Origin: Streptomyces atratus
GTDB lineage: Bacteria; Actinomycetota; Actinomycetes; Streptomycetales; Streptomycetaceae
DNA: 64,000 nt
Direction: 5' to 3'
Assembly: GCF_900119365.1 (NCBI RefSeq)
Contig: NZ_FPJO01000003.1
Location: forward strand, 310,001-374,000
In this document: positions 16,506 through 25,012 of the stretch, one piece after another
How the letters are laid out: every line of letters begins with the position of its first letter
Numbering within the stretch: the stretch's first letter is position 1
Program-made: the position numbers and the translations under genes
Notes under the pieces: model-generated
Databases searched by the model: none
What the model was told of the DNA's origin: nothing
The model's input: only the letters and a program-made list of their open reading frames with translations

Positions 16506-17762
16506 ATGGCCGAGCACGCCGATCACCCCGCGTACCCCGTCGGACTGCGCCTGAGCGGGCGCCGCGTCGTCGTCGTCGGCGGCGGCCAGGTCGCGCAGCG
16601 CCGCCTCCCGGCGCTCATCGCGGCGGGCGCCGACATCACCCTCGTATCGCCGTCCGCGACCCCGTCCGTCGAGGCGATGGCCGATGCCGGAGAGATCCGC
16701 TGGGAGCGCCGCCGGTACGAGGACGGGGACCTCACCGACACCTGGTACGCGCTCATCGCCTCCGACGACGACGCCGCGAACGACGCCGCGTCCGCCGAGG
16801 CCGAGCGCACCCGTACCTGGTGCGTGCGCAGCGACAACGCCGATGTGGCCACCGCCTGGACCCCGGCCACCGGCCGCAGCGAGGGCGTGACCGTCGCCGT
16901 CCTCTCCACCGACGCCCAGGGCCGCGACCCGCGCCACTCCGCCGCCGTCCGCGACGCCATCGTCGAGGGACTGCGCGACGGCACGCTCACCGCCCCGCAC
17001 CACCGCACCCGGCCCACCCCCGGTGTCTCCCTGGTCGGCGGCGGCCCCGGCGACCCCGACCTGATCACCGTGCGCGGCCGCCGTCTCCTCGCCGAGGCCG
17101 ACGTCGTCATCGCCGACCGGCTCGGCCCACGCGACCTGCTCGACGAACTGCCGCCGCACGTCCAGGTGATCGACGCGGCGAAGATCCCGTACGGCCGCTT
17201 CATGGCGCAGGAGGCGATCAACCAGGCGCTCATCGAGCACGCCAAGGCCGGCAAGGCCGTCGTGCGGCTCAAGGGCGGCGACCCGTTCGTCTTCGGCCGG
17301 GGCATGGAAGAGGCCCAGGCGCTCGCCGCCGAAGGCATCCCGTGCACCGTCGTCCCCGGCATCTCCAGCTCGATCTCCGTACCCGGCGCGGCCGGAATCC
17401 CCGTCACCCACCGCGGGGTCGCCCATGAGTTCACCGTCGTCAGCGGTCATGTCGCGCCCGACGACGAGCGTTCGCTGGTCGACTGGGCGGCGCTCGCACA
17501 GCTGCGCGGCACCCTCGTGCTGCTGATGGCCGTCGACAAGATCGGCGCCATCGCGAAGGCCCTCGTCGCCCACGGCAAGTCCCCGGACACCCCGGTCGCC
17601 CTGGTCCAGGAGGGCACCACGGCATCCCAGCGCCGCGTCGACGCGACCCTGGCGACCGTCGCCGAACGGGCCGCCGCCGAAGACGTACGCCCCCCGGCCG
17701 TCATCGTCATCGGCGACGTCGTCGCGGTCGGCACCGGCACCGCACCGCTCCCCGCCGAGTAG
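16506..17762 (+). CDS. cysG: siroheme synthase: precorrin-2 dehydrogenase + uroporphyrinogen-III methyltransferase
   Basis: A 418-residue CysG/CobA-type fusion. The N-terminal Rossmann domain (VVVVGGGQVAQRR, 21-33) is the NAD-dependent precorrin-2 dehydrogenase/ferrochelatase part. From about 175 the SUMT domain begins (GGGPGDPDLIT, 178-188; later LKGGDPFVFGRG and GISSSISVPGAAGIPVTHRG), which methylates uroporphyrinogen III at C2 and C7. The protein feeds siroheme for sulfite/nitrite reductases and precorrin-2 for cobalamin. The linker between domains is shorter than in E. coli CysG (457 residues), so the helical part of the dehydrogenase half is reduced and its chelatase function is less certain. 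The start follows GAGGAG by about 11 bases. Confidence 0.93.
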   Translation: MAEHADHPAYPVGLRLSGRRVVVVGGGQVAQRRLPALIAAGADITLVSPSATPSVEAMADAGEIRWERRRYEDGDLTDTWYALIASDDDAANDAASAEAERTRTWCVRSDNADVATAWTPATGRSEGVTVAVLSTDAQGRDPRHSAAVRDAIVEGLRDGTLTAPHHRTRPTPGVSLVGGGPGDPDLITVRGRRLLAEADVVIADRLGPRDLLDELPPHVQVIDAAKIPYGRFMAQEAINQALIEHAKAGKAVVRLKGGDPFVFGRGMEEAQALAAEGIPCTVVPGISSSISVPGAAGIPVTHRGVAHEFTVVSGHVAPDDERSLVDWAALAQLRGTLVLLMAVDKIGAIAKALVAHGKSPDTPVALVQEGTTASQRRVDATLATVAERAAAEDVRPPAVIVIGDVVAVGTGTAPLPAE

Positions 17763-17862
17763 CCGGCCCGGACACCGCCCACACCCCCGCAGAGTAACCA
17801 GCGGTGACGGATCTTCTCCCGAGCCGTTGGCACCACACACCGGACAAGGCAGTATCGAACCC

Positions 17863-18681
17863 GTGGCTGATCTCATCACCGTCGACGACCCCGACGACCC
17901 CCGCCTGCGCGACTACACCGGGCTGACCGATGTCGAACTCCGACGCAGGCGGGAGCCCGCCGAGGGCCTCTTCATCGCCGAGGGCGAGAAGGTGATCAGA
18001 CGCGCCAAGCATGCCGGGTACGAGATGCGGTCGATGCTGCTCTCGGCGAAGTGGGTCGACCTGATGCGCGACGTCATCGACGAGGTCCCGGCCCCGGTGT
18101 ACGCGGTCAGCCCCGAGCTCGCCGAGCGCGTCACCGGCTACCACGTCCACCGCGGCGCCCTCGCCTCGATGCAGCGCAAGCCGCTGCCGGCCGCCGACGA
18201 GCTGCTGACGACGGCCCGCCGGGTGGTCGTCATGGAGGCCGTCAACGACCACACCAACATCGGGGCGATCTTCCGCAGCGCAGCAGCCCTCGGCATGGAC
18301 GCCGTCCTGCTCTCCCCGGACTGCGCCGACCCGCTCTACCGGCGCTCCGTCAAGGTCTCCATGGGCGCGGTCTTCTCCGTCCCCTACGCCCGCCTCGGCA
18401 CCTGGCCCAAGGACCTGGAGACCGTACGGGAAGCGGGTTTCAGGCTTCTGGCGCTGACCCCGGACGAGAAGGCCGGCAGCATCGACGAGGCGGCACCGCA
18501 CCGGATGGACAAGGTGGCCCTGATGCTGGGCGCCGAGGGCGACGGGCTGTCCACCCGGGCCCTGGTCGCCGCCGACGAATGGGTACGCATCCCGATGGCG
18601 CACGGCGTCGACTCGCTCAACGTGGGCGCGGCCGCGGCGGTCGCGTTCTACGCGGTGGCATCGGGCCGCCCGGAGAACTGA
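17863..18681 (+). CDS. TrmH/SpoU family RNA 2'-O-methyltransferase
   Basis: A 272-residue SPOUT methyltransferase that would methylate ribose in rRNA or tRNA using SAM. The three motifs are present: NDHTNIGAIFRSAAALG (motif 1), MLGAEGDGLS (motif 2) and VRIPMAHGVDSLNVGAAAAV (motif 3), together forming the trefoil knot. The N-terminal part (REPAEGLFIAEGEKVI) is the substrate-binding domain typical of TsnR/AviRb-like members. I chose the GTG at 17863; a TTG at 17827 is an in-frame alternative. It ends four bases from the convergent kinase gene. The target nucleotide is unknown. Confidence 0.88.
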   Translation: MADLITVDDPDDPRLRDYTGLTDVELRRRREPAEGLFIAEGEKVIRRAKHAGYEMRSMLLSAKWVDLMRDVIDEVPAPVYAVSPELAERVTGYHVHRGALASMQRKPLPAADELLTTARRVVVMEAVNDHTNIGAIFRSAAALGMDAVLLSPDCADPLYRRSVKVSMGAVFSVPYARLGTWPKDLETVREAGFRLLALTPDEKAGSIDEAAPHRMDKVALMLGAEGDGLSTRALVAADEWVRIPMAHGVDSLNVGAAAAVAFYAVASGRPEN

Positions 18682-18685
18682 CCGG

Positions 18686-20026
18686 CTACGGGAGCTGCCG
18701 GCCCTGGGGCGGGGTCTCGACCTGGGTCTGGATGCGGGTCTCGTGCCGGCCCGGATCCGTACCCAGCCCGCGGGACGGCCCCTGGCAACCCTGGGCCGCC
18801 GCGATGCCGAGCGCCACCAGCAGCGTCACCACCACGAAGACGACGAGCCGCTGTCGCAGCAGCCGCGGATTGGCGGGCCGCAGCCCCGCCGACGTCGGAC
18901 GGGTCCCGGGCCGCGTGCCCGACCGGCCGTTCGTCCCGTTCGTACCCTGCGGACGCCTGCCGGACCGGGTGCTGCCCCGCGCCGGCTGCTGCTGACGGGG
19001 GCGCGAACCACCGGTCCGGGGCGCTCCGGACCGCGACGACGAGGACGGCCTGGTGCCCTGGGGCTGCTTCTGCTTCTGCTGACGGGGCGCGGGAGGAGCC
19101 GCGCGCCGCGTCTGCTGCTCGGTGTACGGACCGTCGAGGCGGCCGGTCGGCCGGTCCAGCTCCTGTGCCGAACGCTGCACGGGCGGCCGGCTCTCGTGCA
19201 GCCCCTGCGCCTCGCGCGCCGCGATCTCCTTGAGCCGCATGGAGAGTTGGAGCGTGCTCGGCCGCTCCTCGGGATCCTTGGCCAGACAGGCGCTCACCAG
19301 CGGCGCCAGCGCGTCGTGCACATCGTGCAACTGAGGCTCCTCGTGCACCACGCGGTACAGCATCACCTCGGAACTGCCGTGCCCGAAGGGCGAATCGGCC
19401 ATGGCCGCGTACGCCAGCGTGGCACCGAGCGAGAACACGTCGGTCGCGGGCGTCACGGCCGCGCCGCGCACCTGCTCGGGCGCGAGGAACCCCGGCGAGC
19501 CCACCGCCGTACCGACATGGGTGAGGGTGGAGGCCCCGGTCGCCCAGGCGATCCCGAAGTCGATGATCCGGGGGCCCTTGGGGGAGAGCAGGATGTTCGA
19601 CGGCTTCAGGTCACGGTGGACGACACCGGCCTCGTGCACCGCCACCAGGCCCTCGGAGAGCGCGGCCCCGATCGAGGCGACCTCGGCGGCCGACAGCGGT
19701 CCCTCCTCGGCCACCTTGTCGTGCAGCGAGGGCCCCGGGACGTACTGCGTGGCGAACCACGGACGGTCCGCCTCCAGGTCCGCGGCCACCAGGCGCGCCG
19801 TGCAGCCGCCGCGGATCCGCCGGGCGGCGGACACCTCGCGCGCGAAACGGGAGCGGAACTCCTGGTCCTCCGCCAGATCCGGGCGGATCACCTTCAGCGC
19901 CACCCGCTGTCCCCGCCGGTCCGAACCCAGGTAGACGACACCCATGCCGCCCGCCCCGAGCCGCCGGTGCAGCCTGAACGAGCCGACGACACGCGGGTCC
20001 TCGCGCCGGAGCCGCATCATCGCCAT
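18686..20026 (-). CDS. membrane-anchored Ser/Thr protein kinase (PknB-type)
   Basis: A 446-residue Hanks-type kinase. The N-terminal catalytic domain has the glycine loop GAGGMGVVY (24-32), ATP-binding Lys (ALKVI, K45), catalytic HRDLKPSN (137-144) and DFG (156-158). After residue ~280 comes a Gln/Pro/Arg-rich, probably unstructured juxtamembrane region. One transmembrane helix follows (about 393-413, RLVVFVVVTLLVALGIAAAQ), with only ~33 residues outside the cell and no PASTA repeats, so ligand sensing by a folded ectodomain is unlikely. The ATG at 20026 has GGGGATGGG upstream. Substrates are unknown; the neighbours give no clue. Confidence 0.93.
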   Translation of the reverse strand: MAMMRLRREDPRVVGSFRLHRRLGAGGMGVVYLGSDRRGQRVALKVIRPDLAEDQEFRSRFAREVSAARRIRGGCTARLVAADLEADRPWFATQYVPGPSLHDKVAEEGPLSAAEVASIGAALSEGLVAVHEAGVVHRDLKPSNILLSPKGPRIIDFGIAWATGASTLTHVGTAVGSPGFLAPEQVRGAAVTPATDVFSLGATLAYAAMADSPFGHGSSEVMLYRVVHEEPQLHDVHDALAPLVSACLAKDPEERPSTLQLSMRLKEIAAREAQGLHESRPPVQRSAQELDRPTGRLDGPYTEQQTRRAAPPAPRQQKQKQPQGTRPSSSSRSGAPRTGGSRPRQQQPARGSTRSGRRPQGTNGTNGRSGTRPGTRPTSAGLRPANPRLLRQRLVVFVVVTLLVALGIAAAQGCQGPSRGLGTDPGRHETRIQTQVETPPQGRQLP

Positions 20027-20636
20027 GTCTGCCCATCCCCGCTGCCTGGTCCGCCTGACGAGGCACAGCTTACGTACCCGGCGCCCGGGGCGCTCAGAGG
20101 CCGCGCCCTCACCGGTCGATCGATTGTCGGTGCGCGGCGCGGCCCATGACGGGGCGGCGCGCGGCCGGAGCAGGTTCGGTGCCGGCCGCGCCCGGACGCC
20201 AAGGCGGTTACGGTGAAGGGTGGTTGGAGCCGTGTCGGCCGGGCCGGCGGTACGGCGTGGACCCCGGCCCGGACGCCTGCGGGCGGCCTCCACCGGCACA
20301 CCGGGGCCGGCGGCCGGGGACCGGGGGGAGCGGAGGGTGAGCGAGGTCACGGTGGCTGCGTCCGTACGCACCGTGGGCCGCGCCGTCCAACGACTCCGGC
20401 GTCGCGGGAAGTTCGCCGCACCCCCTCCGGGATGTCCCCGGGATCGGGCGCCCGGTCTCCACCCAGGGGAGTACATCCACGGCCCGGGGCTCATCCTCCG
20501 GGAGGCCCGGCAATCGGTACGCGGGCATGACGCCCCACGCCCCACGCCTCCCTAGTGTTGAGGTCAAGCGGCGGGCGCAGCACTCGTCCCCCGAGGTCAC
20601 ACGCCCGCCGCCCCACATCGAGTCAGGAGAGGAACC
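20027..20636. other. 610-bp intergenic region between kinase and small membrane gene
   Basis: This divergent gap should hold both promoters. A TAGTGT box near 20553 could serve the small plus-strand gene. On the minus strand one frame (ATG 20528 to 20208, 106 codons) begins with protein-like sequence (MPAYRLPGLPEDEPRAVDVL) but becomes Pro/Arg/Gly-rich and lacks a ribosome site, so I do not call it a gene. No RNA gene or repeat was recognised. Confidence 0.5.
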
Positions 20637-20843
20637 ATGGCGGACACGGCAACGCGGACCACGATCCGCACGGGACGCAGGGGCCGTGCCTCGTTCGGCG
20701 GCCGCCCGTCGTCCGGCACTCGCCACCCACTGGTGGCGACGGCGATGGTTCTTCCTCTGGCGGCCCTGCTCGTAGTCGTCTTCGGCGGCTGGGACGCGGT
20801 GGTCACACAGGCGTCGTCCGTAGGCGTGATGCTGGGGCGCTGA
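20637..20843 (+). CDS. small single-TM membrane protein
   Basis: A 68-residue protein: a basic, Thr/Arg-rich N-terminus (about 30 residues) followed by one hydrophobic helix (HPLVATAMVLPLAALLVVVFGGW) and a short tail. The ATG is preceded by GGAGAGGAACC, a strong ribosome site, which is the main reason to accept such a short frame. No family is recognised. It is monocistronic; the ~200 bases that follow, up to the phosphotransferase gene, contain no evident gene. Confidence 0.65.
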   Translation: MADTATRTTIRTGRRGRASFGGRPSSGTRHPLVATAMVLPLAALLVVVFGGWDAVVTQASSVGVMLGR

Positions 20844-21051
20844 GCGGCGCCCCGGGTCCGGAAGAGCGGTCCGGACCGGGACATCCGGCCAACAACCCCG
20901 TGGGGACGGGGGTGCGGCGGACGGCAGCGTTTGTCCGGTCAGCTGGGGAGCTGACCGGACATCGCGCTGTCCGGGCCCGTTCACGCCGTACGCTCATCGG
21001 GGGGCCCGGTGCGGACCGGCCGCCCGTACCTGTTCGCCACCGGGGGAGACC

Positions 21052-22014
21052 GTGACCACCGCAGTCGTACGCGCGCTGGGCGTCCTCGCCCACCGGGCCG
21101 CCCACACCCGCCCCGGGGAACCCTGCTTCTGCCCGCCCCCGACGGTGCTCGCGGACCGTGCGGACGGCACGGTGGTCCGCAGCGGGGCCGTCGTCGCCAA
21201 GGCCCACGCCCCCGGCACGGACACCCCCGGCCTGCTCACCCGCCTCGGCCTCGCGAACGCCCCGTGCCTCACCGGCATCCTGCTCGCCCCGCTGGAACCC
21301 CACTCCGCCGCACCTCTCGACGACCGCCCCGTCACCCTGTGGCCCCACGGCCGCCCCGTCGACCCCGGCGACCCCGACGCCGCCCCGTGGGAAGAGGCCG
21401 CCGCGCTGCTGGCCGGGCTGCACCGGACCCCGGCCCCGCCCTCCCTCGCGCTCCCGCCCATGCGGGGCCCCGCGAAGGCCGCGCTCGCCGTCGCCCGGAT
21501 GCGCACCGCCCGGCCGGCCGACCCGGCCACCGCCCCCGTACTCGAAGCCTGGCACCGCCTGCCGGCCTGGGCCCGCGACGAGGTCGCCGCACCCGCACAC
21601 CGTTCGTACTTCCTCTGCCACGGCGATCTGCACCTGGGCCAGCTCGTCCGCCACCCTGCCCCGCACGGCCCCTGGCTGCTCATCGACGTCGACGACGCCG
21701 GTCTCGGCGACCCCGCCTGGGACCTCGCCCGACCCGCCGCCTGGTACGCGGCCGGGATCCTGCCCCCCGAGGTCTGGCTCCGCTTCCTGGACGCCTACCG
21801 GGCGGCGGGCGGCCCCGCCGTACGCGCCGAGGGCGACCCCTGGCCGGAACTGGATGTGCCGGCCCGCGCCCTGACCGTCCAGTGTGCCGCGCTGGCGTTC
21901 GCCAAGTCCGCGACGGAGGACCGGACCCCGGATGAGGTGGAGCAGGCGATGATCGACGCCTGCGCCCGAATTGCATCCCTCCCGCCTGAGTTGGGCGCCG
22001 AACACTCGTCGTAG
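21052..22014 (+). CDS. aminoglycoside phosphotransferase-like kinase (APH family)
   Basis: A 320-residue protein of the APH/choline kinase fold. The catalytic loop is CHGDLHLGQL (189-198; HGD with Asp as base) and the metal-binding motif is LIDVDDAGLGDPAWDL (210-225). The N-lobe is shortened and lacks an obvious ATP Lys motif, though VVAKAHAP (47-54) may supply it. It would phosphorylate a small hydroxylated molecule; resistance to an aminoglycoside is possible but not implied. The GTG at 21052 follows GGGGGAGACC. Many Streptomyces carry a similar enzyme of unknown substrate. Confidence 0.85.
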   Translation: MTTAVVRALGVLAHRAAHTRPGEPCFCPPPTVLADRADGTVVRSGAVVAKAHAPGTDTPGLLTRLGLANAPCLTGILLAPLEPHSAAPLDDRPVTLWPHGRPVDPGDPDAAPWEEAAALLAGLHRTPAPPSLALPPMRGPAKAALAVARMRTARPADPATAPVLEAWHRLPAWARDEVAAPAHRSYFLCHGDLHLGQLVRHPAPHGPWLLIDVDDAGLGDPAWDLARPAAWYAAGILPPEVWLRFLDAYRAAGGPAVRAEGDPWPELDVPARALTVQCAALAFAKSATEDRTPDEVEQAMIDACARIASLPPELGAEHSS

Positions 22015-22082
22015 GCTGAACCGACCGTCGGCGGGCATGAATTCCGGCGACGGCGACCCGACGGCGAGGAGTGAGCCGAACC

Positions 22083-22355
22083 ATGCAGTGTCCCAAGTGC
22101 CACGCACAGATGCACACGTACAACCGCAACGGCATACAGATCGAGCAGTGCAGCGGCTGCCGGGGAATCTTCCTCGACTACGGCGAGCTGGAGTCCCTCA
22201 CCCGCCTGGAGGCGCAGTGGACGCAGCAGGCCCCGCCCGCCCCGCCGGCGCCGCAGGCCTACCCGGCCGCCCCGGCACCCGCCTGGGGTGCCCCGCAGCA
22301 CCAAGGCGGCCACTACCGGCACAAGAGCTTCGGCCGCATGCTCTTCTCGTCCTGA
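22083..22355 (+). CDS. zf-TFIIB-like zinc-ribbon protein
   Basis: A 90-residue protein with an N-terminal zinc ribbon: CPKC (3-6) and CSGC (23-26) supply four cysteines, followed by RGIFLDYGELE, the conserved end of the TFIIB-like zinc finger family. The C-terminus is Pro/Ala-rich and ends with HKSFGRMLFSS. Its role is unknown; such ribbons bind nucleic acid or act as assembly factors. The ATG at 22083 lies about 12 bases after GAGGAG; a GTG at 22071 would sit on the ribosome site itself. It is followed by a terminator before the tRNA cluster. Confidence 0.85.
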   Translation: MQCPKCHAQMHTYNRNGIQIEQCSGCRGIFLDYGELESLTRLEAQWTQQAPPAPPAPQAYPAAPAPAWGAPQHQGGHYRHKSFGRMLFSS

Positions 22356-22402
22356 ACAGGCCGAATCGTCCTGAACGGGCCGGTACCGGCGAGTGCCTGA
22401 CC

Positions 22403-22433
22403 GCGGGCCCGGACGCTTTCCGTCCGGGCCCGC
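22403..22433 (+). terminator. terminator after the zinc-ribbon gene
   Basis: A 13-bp perfect stem, GCGGGCCCGGACG (22403-22415) with its complement (22421-22433), and a CTTTC loop. Confidence 0.8.
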
Positions 22434-22470
22434 AGTGCGTCCGTACCGGTGCCCATGCGCCGGAGCACGA

Positions 22471-22504
22471 CAGAGCCCCGGTCGTCGGAACGACCGGGGC
22501 TCTG
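22471..22504 (-). terminator. terminator of the minus-strand tRNA cluster
   Basis: A perfect 15-bp stem, CAGAGCCCCGGTCGT (22471-22485) with its complement (22490-22504), and a CGGA tetraloop. It lies immediately downstream of the last tRNA-Val of the minus-strand array. Confidence 0.85.
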
Positions 22505-22509
22505 GCTGG

Positions 22510-22581
22510 TGCGCGATACTGGGATTGAACCAGTGACCTCTTCCGTGTCAGGGAAGCGCTCTCCCGCTGAGCTAATCGCGC
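22510..22581 (-). tRNA. tRNA-Val(GAC), copy 1
   Basis: Cloverleaf: acceptor GCGCGAT/ATCGCGC, D arm GCTC...GAGC, anticodon stem CTTCC/GGAAG with loop CTGACAC (anticodon GAC), T arm ACTGG-TTCAATC-CCAGT, discriminator A. The three bases that follow on the minus strand read CCA, so the 3' CCA may be encoded. Confidence 0.95.
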
Positions 22582-22604
22582 AGGGTGAACCTGCGTGTAC
22601 TGCG

Positions 22605-22676
22605 TGCGCGATACTGGGATTGAACCAGTGACCTCTTCCGTGTCAGGGAAGCGCTCTCCCGCTGAGCTAATCGCGC
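22605..22676 (-). tRNA. tRNA-Val(GAC), copy 2
   Basis: Identical over the whole 72 bases to copy 1, including the anticodon loop CTGACAC. The encoded 3' end is not followed by CCA. The spacing to copy 1 is 23 bases. Confidence 0.95.
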
Positions 22677-22694
22677 GGGATCCTTGCGGATCGG

Positions 22695-22766
22695 TGGACG
22701 ATACTGGGATTGAACCAGTGACCTCTTCCGTGTCAGGGAAGCGCTCTCCCGCTGAGCTAATCGTCC
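22695..22766 (-). tRNA. tRNA-Val(GAC), acceptor-stem variant
   Basis: Same body and anticodon as copies 1 and 2, but the acceptor stem is GGACGAT/ATCGTCC. Pairs 2-71 and 3-70 changed together (C-G to G-C, G-C to A-T), so pairing is kept. No CCA is encoded. Confidence 0.95.
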
Positions 22767-22770
22767 TTGG

Positions 22771-22841
22771 AGGTGGAGACGGGATTTGAACCCGTGTAGA
22801 CGGCTTTGCAGGCCGTTGCCTCGCCTCTCGGCCACTCCACC
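22771..22841 (-). tRNA. tRNA-Cys(GCA)
   Basis: Acceptor GGTGGAG/CTCCACC, anticodon loop CTGCAAA (GCA), T arm ACGGG-TTCAAAT-CCCGT, discriminator T. The adjacent bases 22768-22770 read CCA on the minus strand, so the 3' CCA is encoded. Confidence 0.95.
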
Positions 22842-22878
22842 ACGCATGGGGGTTCGGGAAGATCCCCCACCTTCTGCG

Positions 22879-22951
22879 AGCGGACGACCAGGTTCGAACT
22901 GGCGACCTCAACCTTGGCAAGGTTGCGCTCTACCAACTGAGCTACGTCCGC
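22879..22951 (-). tRNA. tRNA-Gly(GCC)
   Basis: Acceptor GCGGACG/CGTCCGC, D arm GCTC AGTTGGTA GAGC, anticodon stem CAACC/GGTTG with loop TTGCCAA (GCC), T arm GCCAG-TTCGAAC-CTGGT, discriminator T. It is the first gene of the five-tRNA minus-strand array, which would be transcribed from the region near 22955-23030. Confidence 0.95.
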
Positions 22952-23083
22952 TTGTCTTTCCCGGTCCGCTTGCGCGTCCCGGCGACGTGTTGAACTCTAG
23001 CGGATTCCCGGGCCAGTACAAAAACGCGTTTGTGCAGCGTGCTGAGGTGCGCTCGCCCCGGCGCAGGTCATCGCGCGCCGTCC

Positions 23084-23089
23084 TAGACT
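23084..23089 (+). promoter_or_regulatory. -10 box of a leaderless pabB mRNA
   Basis: TAGACT ends seven bases before the GTG start, and there is no ribosome site, so transcription probably begins at the start codon. Confidence 0.5.
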
Positions 23090-23096
23090 CAACGAC

Positions 23097-24149
23097 GTGC
23101 ACGACCTAGCTCCAATGGCCCGCTTCGGCGGCCTCGTCGCGTCCGATCTGCAGGACGTGACCAGTGATCCCGCAGCCCTCGAATCGACCGGCTTCTGGGC
23201 CGTCTCCGCCGATTTCGAGGGCCGCCTCGTCTGCGCGCGCTTCGGTTCCGTACGTACGCGGGCGGTGCCCGCCCCCGTGCCGGGCGCCTGGCACGGGCCC
23301 GCGGCCGGTGACTGGACCTCGTCGCTGGACCGCGCCGCGTACGTCGCGGGCGTACGGCGGATCCGCGAGTACATCGCGGCGGGCGAGGTCTACCAGGCAA
23401 ACCTCTGCCGGGTGCTGACCGCGCCGCTGCCCGACCCGGGCGCCGCGGACGTCGACGCGCTGACCGCGCTGCTCGCCCGCGGCAATCCCGCCCCGTACGC
23501 GGGGACGATCCGGCTGCCCGGGCACGGCGTCGAGATCGCCACCGCGTCCCCCGAGCTCTTCCTGAAGCGGGACGGCCGGACCGTCGAGTCGGGTCCGATC
23601 AAGGGCACCGGGCGGACCGAGGCCGACCTGCTGGAGAAGGACCACGCCGAGAACGTGATGATCGTCGACCTGGTCCGCAACGATCTGGGCCGGGTCTGCG
23701 CCACCGGATCGGTCACCGTCCCCGACCTCTGCGTGGTCGAGAAGCACCCCGGCCTGGTCCACCTCGTCTCCACCGTGCGCGGAGAGCTCGCCGAGGACGC
23801 CGGCTGGCCCGAACTCCTCGATGCGACGTTTCCGCCCGGCTCCGTCACCGGGGCACCCAAGTCCAGTGCCCTGCGGATCATCGGGGAGCTGGAGACCGCA
23901 CCGCGCGGTCCCTACTGCGGAGGCATCGGCTGGGTCGATGCCGATCGCCGCACCGCCTCGCTCGCCGTCGGCATACGTACCTTCTGGATCGACCGCACCG
24001 GCACCGCCCCGGTCCTCCGCTTCGGTACCGGGGCCGGCATCACCTGGGGCTCCGACCCGGAACGCGAGTGGGACGAGACCGAACTCAAGGCGTCCAGGCT
24101 GCTCGCTGTAGCGTCGGGCGTTCACGAAGCAACCGGAAGGACCGCGTGA
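23097..24149 (+). CDS. pabB: aminodeoxychorismate synthase component I-like (chorismate-binding)
   Basis: A 350-residue member of the anthranilate/ADC synthase component I family. Conserved blocks include YVAGVRRIREYIAAGEVYQANLC, SPELFLKRDGRTVESGPIKGT, DHAENVMIVDLVRNDLGRV, HLVSTVRGEL and FPPGSVTGAPKSSALRI, all lining the chorismate/Mg2+ site. With a glutaminase encoded elsewhere it makes 4-amino-4-deoxychorismate for folate. The protein is shorter than full PabB because it lacks most of the N-terminal domain. The GTG at 23097 fits a leaderless transcript. Its stop overlaps the ATG of the lyase gene by one base, confirming the folate assignment. Confidence 0.92.
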   Translation: MHDLAPMARFGGLVASDLQDVTSDPAALESTGFWAVSADFEGRLVCARFGSVRTRAVPAPVPGAWHGPAAGDWTSSLDRAAYVAGVRRIREYIAAGEVYQANLCRVLTAPLPDPGAADVDALTALLARGNPAPYAGTIRLPGHGVEIATASPELFLKRDGRTVESGPIKGTGRTEADLLEKDHAENVMIVDLVRNDLGRVCATGSVTVPDLCVVEKHPGLVHLVSTVRGELAEDAGWPELLDATFPPGSVTGAPKSSALRIIGELETAPRGPYCGGIGWVDADRRTASLAVGIRTFWIDRTGTAPVLRFGTGAGITWGSDPEREWDETELKASRLLAVASGVHEATGRTA

Positions 24150-24970
24150 TGAGGATTTGGGTCAACGGCGGACTGCGCGAAGCCGAGGACGCCAGGGTGT
24201 CCGTGCTGGACCACGGACTCACCGTGGGGGACGGCATCTTCGAGACGGTCAAGACCGTCGACGGCAGGCCCTTCGCCCTCACCCGTCACCTCGGCCGGCT
24301 GACCCGCTCGGCCCGTGGCCTCGGACTCCCCGACCCCGACCTCGACGAGGTCCGCCGGGCCTGCGCCGACGTCATCGATGCCAACCCGATGGCGCTGGGC
24401 AGGCTGCGCATCACCTACACCGGAGGACTCTCCCCGCTCGGCTCGGACCGGGGCGAGACCGGCCCGAGCCTTGTCGTCGCCCTCGGCGAGGCGGCCCGCC
24501 GTCCCGAGACCACCGCGGTGATCACCGTTCCCTGGACGCGCAACGAACGCAGTGCGCTCGCCGGGCTCAAGACCACTTCGTACGCCGAGAACGTCGTCGC
24601 CCTCGCCCGGGCCCACGAGCACGGTGCGTCGGAGGCGATCTTCGCCAACACGGCCGGGCAGCTGTGCGAAGGCACCGGGTCCAATGTCTTCGTCGTCCTC
24701 GACGGACAGCTGCACACCCCGCCGGTCGCCTCCGGCTGCCTCGCCGGGATCACCCGCGCGCTGGCCGTGGAATGGACGGGCGCGCAGGAGACCGAGCTGC
24801 CGTTCGACGTCCTGGAGCGGGCCGAGGAGATCTTCCTCACCTCCACCCTGCGCGATGTGCAGGCCGTCCACCGGATCGACGGCCGGGAGCTGCCCGGCGG
24901 GCCCGGAGCGGTGACCACCAAGGCCATGCGGATCTTCGACGAGCGGGCCGGAAACGACCTCGACCCGTAA
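24149..24970 (+). CDS. pabC: aminodeoxychorismate lyase (PLP class IV)
   Basis: A 273-residue fold-type IV PLP enzyme that would release pyruvate from aminodeoxychorismate to give p-aminobenzoate. MRIWVNGGL opens the family domain; the Schiff-base lysine is K141 in LKTTSYAENV; CEGTGSNVFVV and the FLTSTLRDVQAV block bind the cofactor phosphate and substrate. It overlaps pabB and is clearly in the same operon. Branched-chain or D-amino acid aminotransferases share the fold, but the pairing with pabB makes the lyase role most likely. Confidence 0.9.
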   Translation: MRIWVNGGLREAEDARVSVLDHGLTVGDGIFETVKTVDGRPFALTRHLGRLTRSARGLGLPDPDLDEVRRACADVIDANPMALGRLRITYTGGLSPLGSDRGETGPSLVVALGEAARRPETTAVITVPWTRNERSALAGLKTTSYAENVVALARAHEHGASEAIFANTAGQLCEGTGSNVFVVLDGQLHTPPVASGCLAGITRALAVEWTGAQETELPFDVLERAEEIFLTSTLRDVQAVHRIDGRELPGGPGAVTTKAMRIFDERAGNDLDP

Positions 24971-25012
24971 ATCGGGGTGACGGACCGGGGCGCAGCGGAT
25001 AGAACATCTGCG

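Noticed and set aside
22510-22766. Three ~72-bp repeats that could suggest a CRISPR-like array
   Set aside because: Each repeat folds as a complete tRNA-Val; spacers are short and irregular, and no cas genes are present.
22595-22789. Short ORFs containing DTGIEPVTSSVSGKR
   Set aside because: These are translations of tRNA genes, a common false ORF; the tRNA reading is complete.
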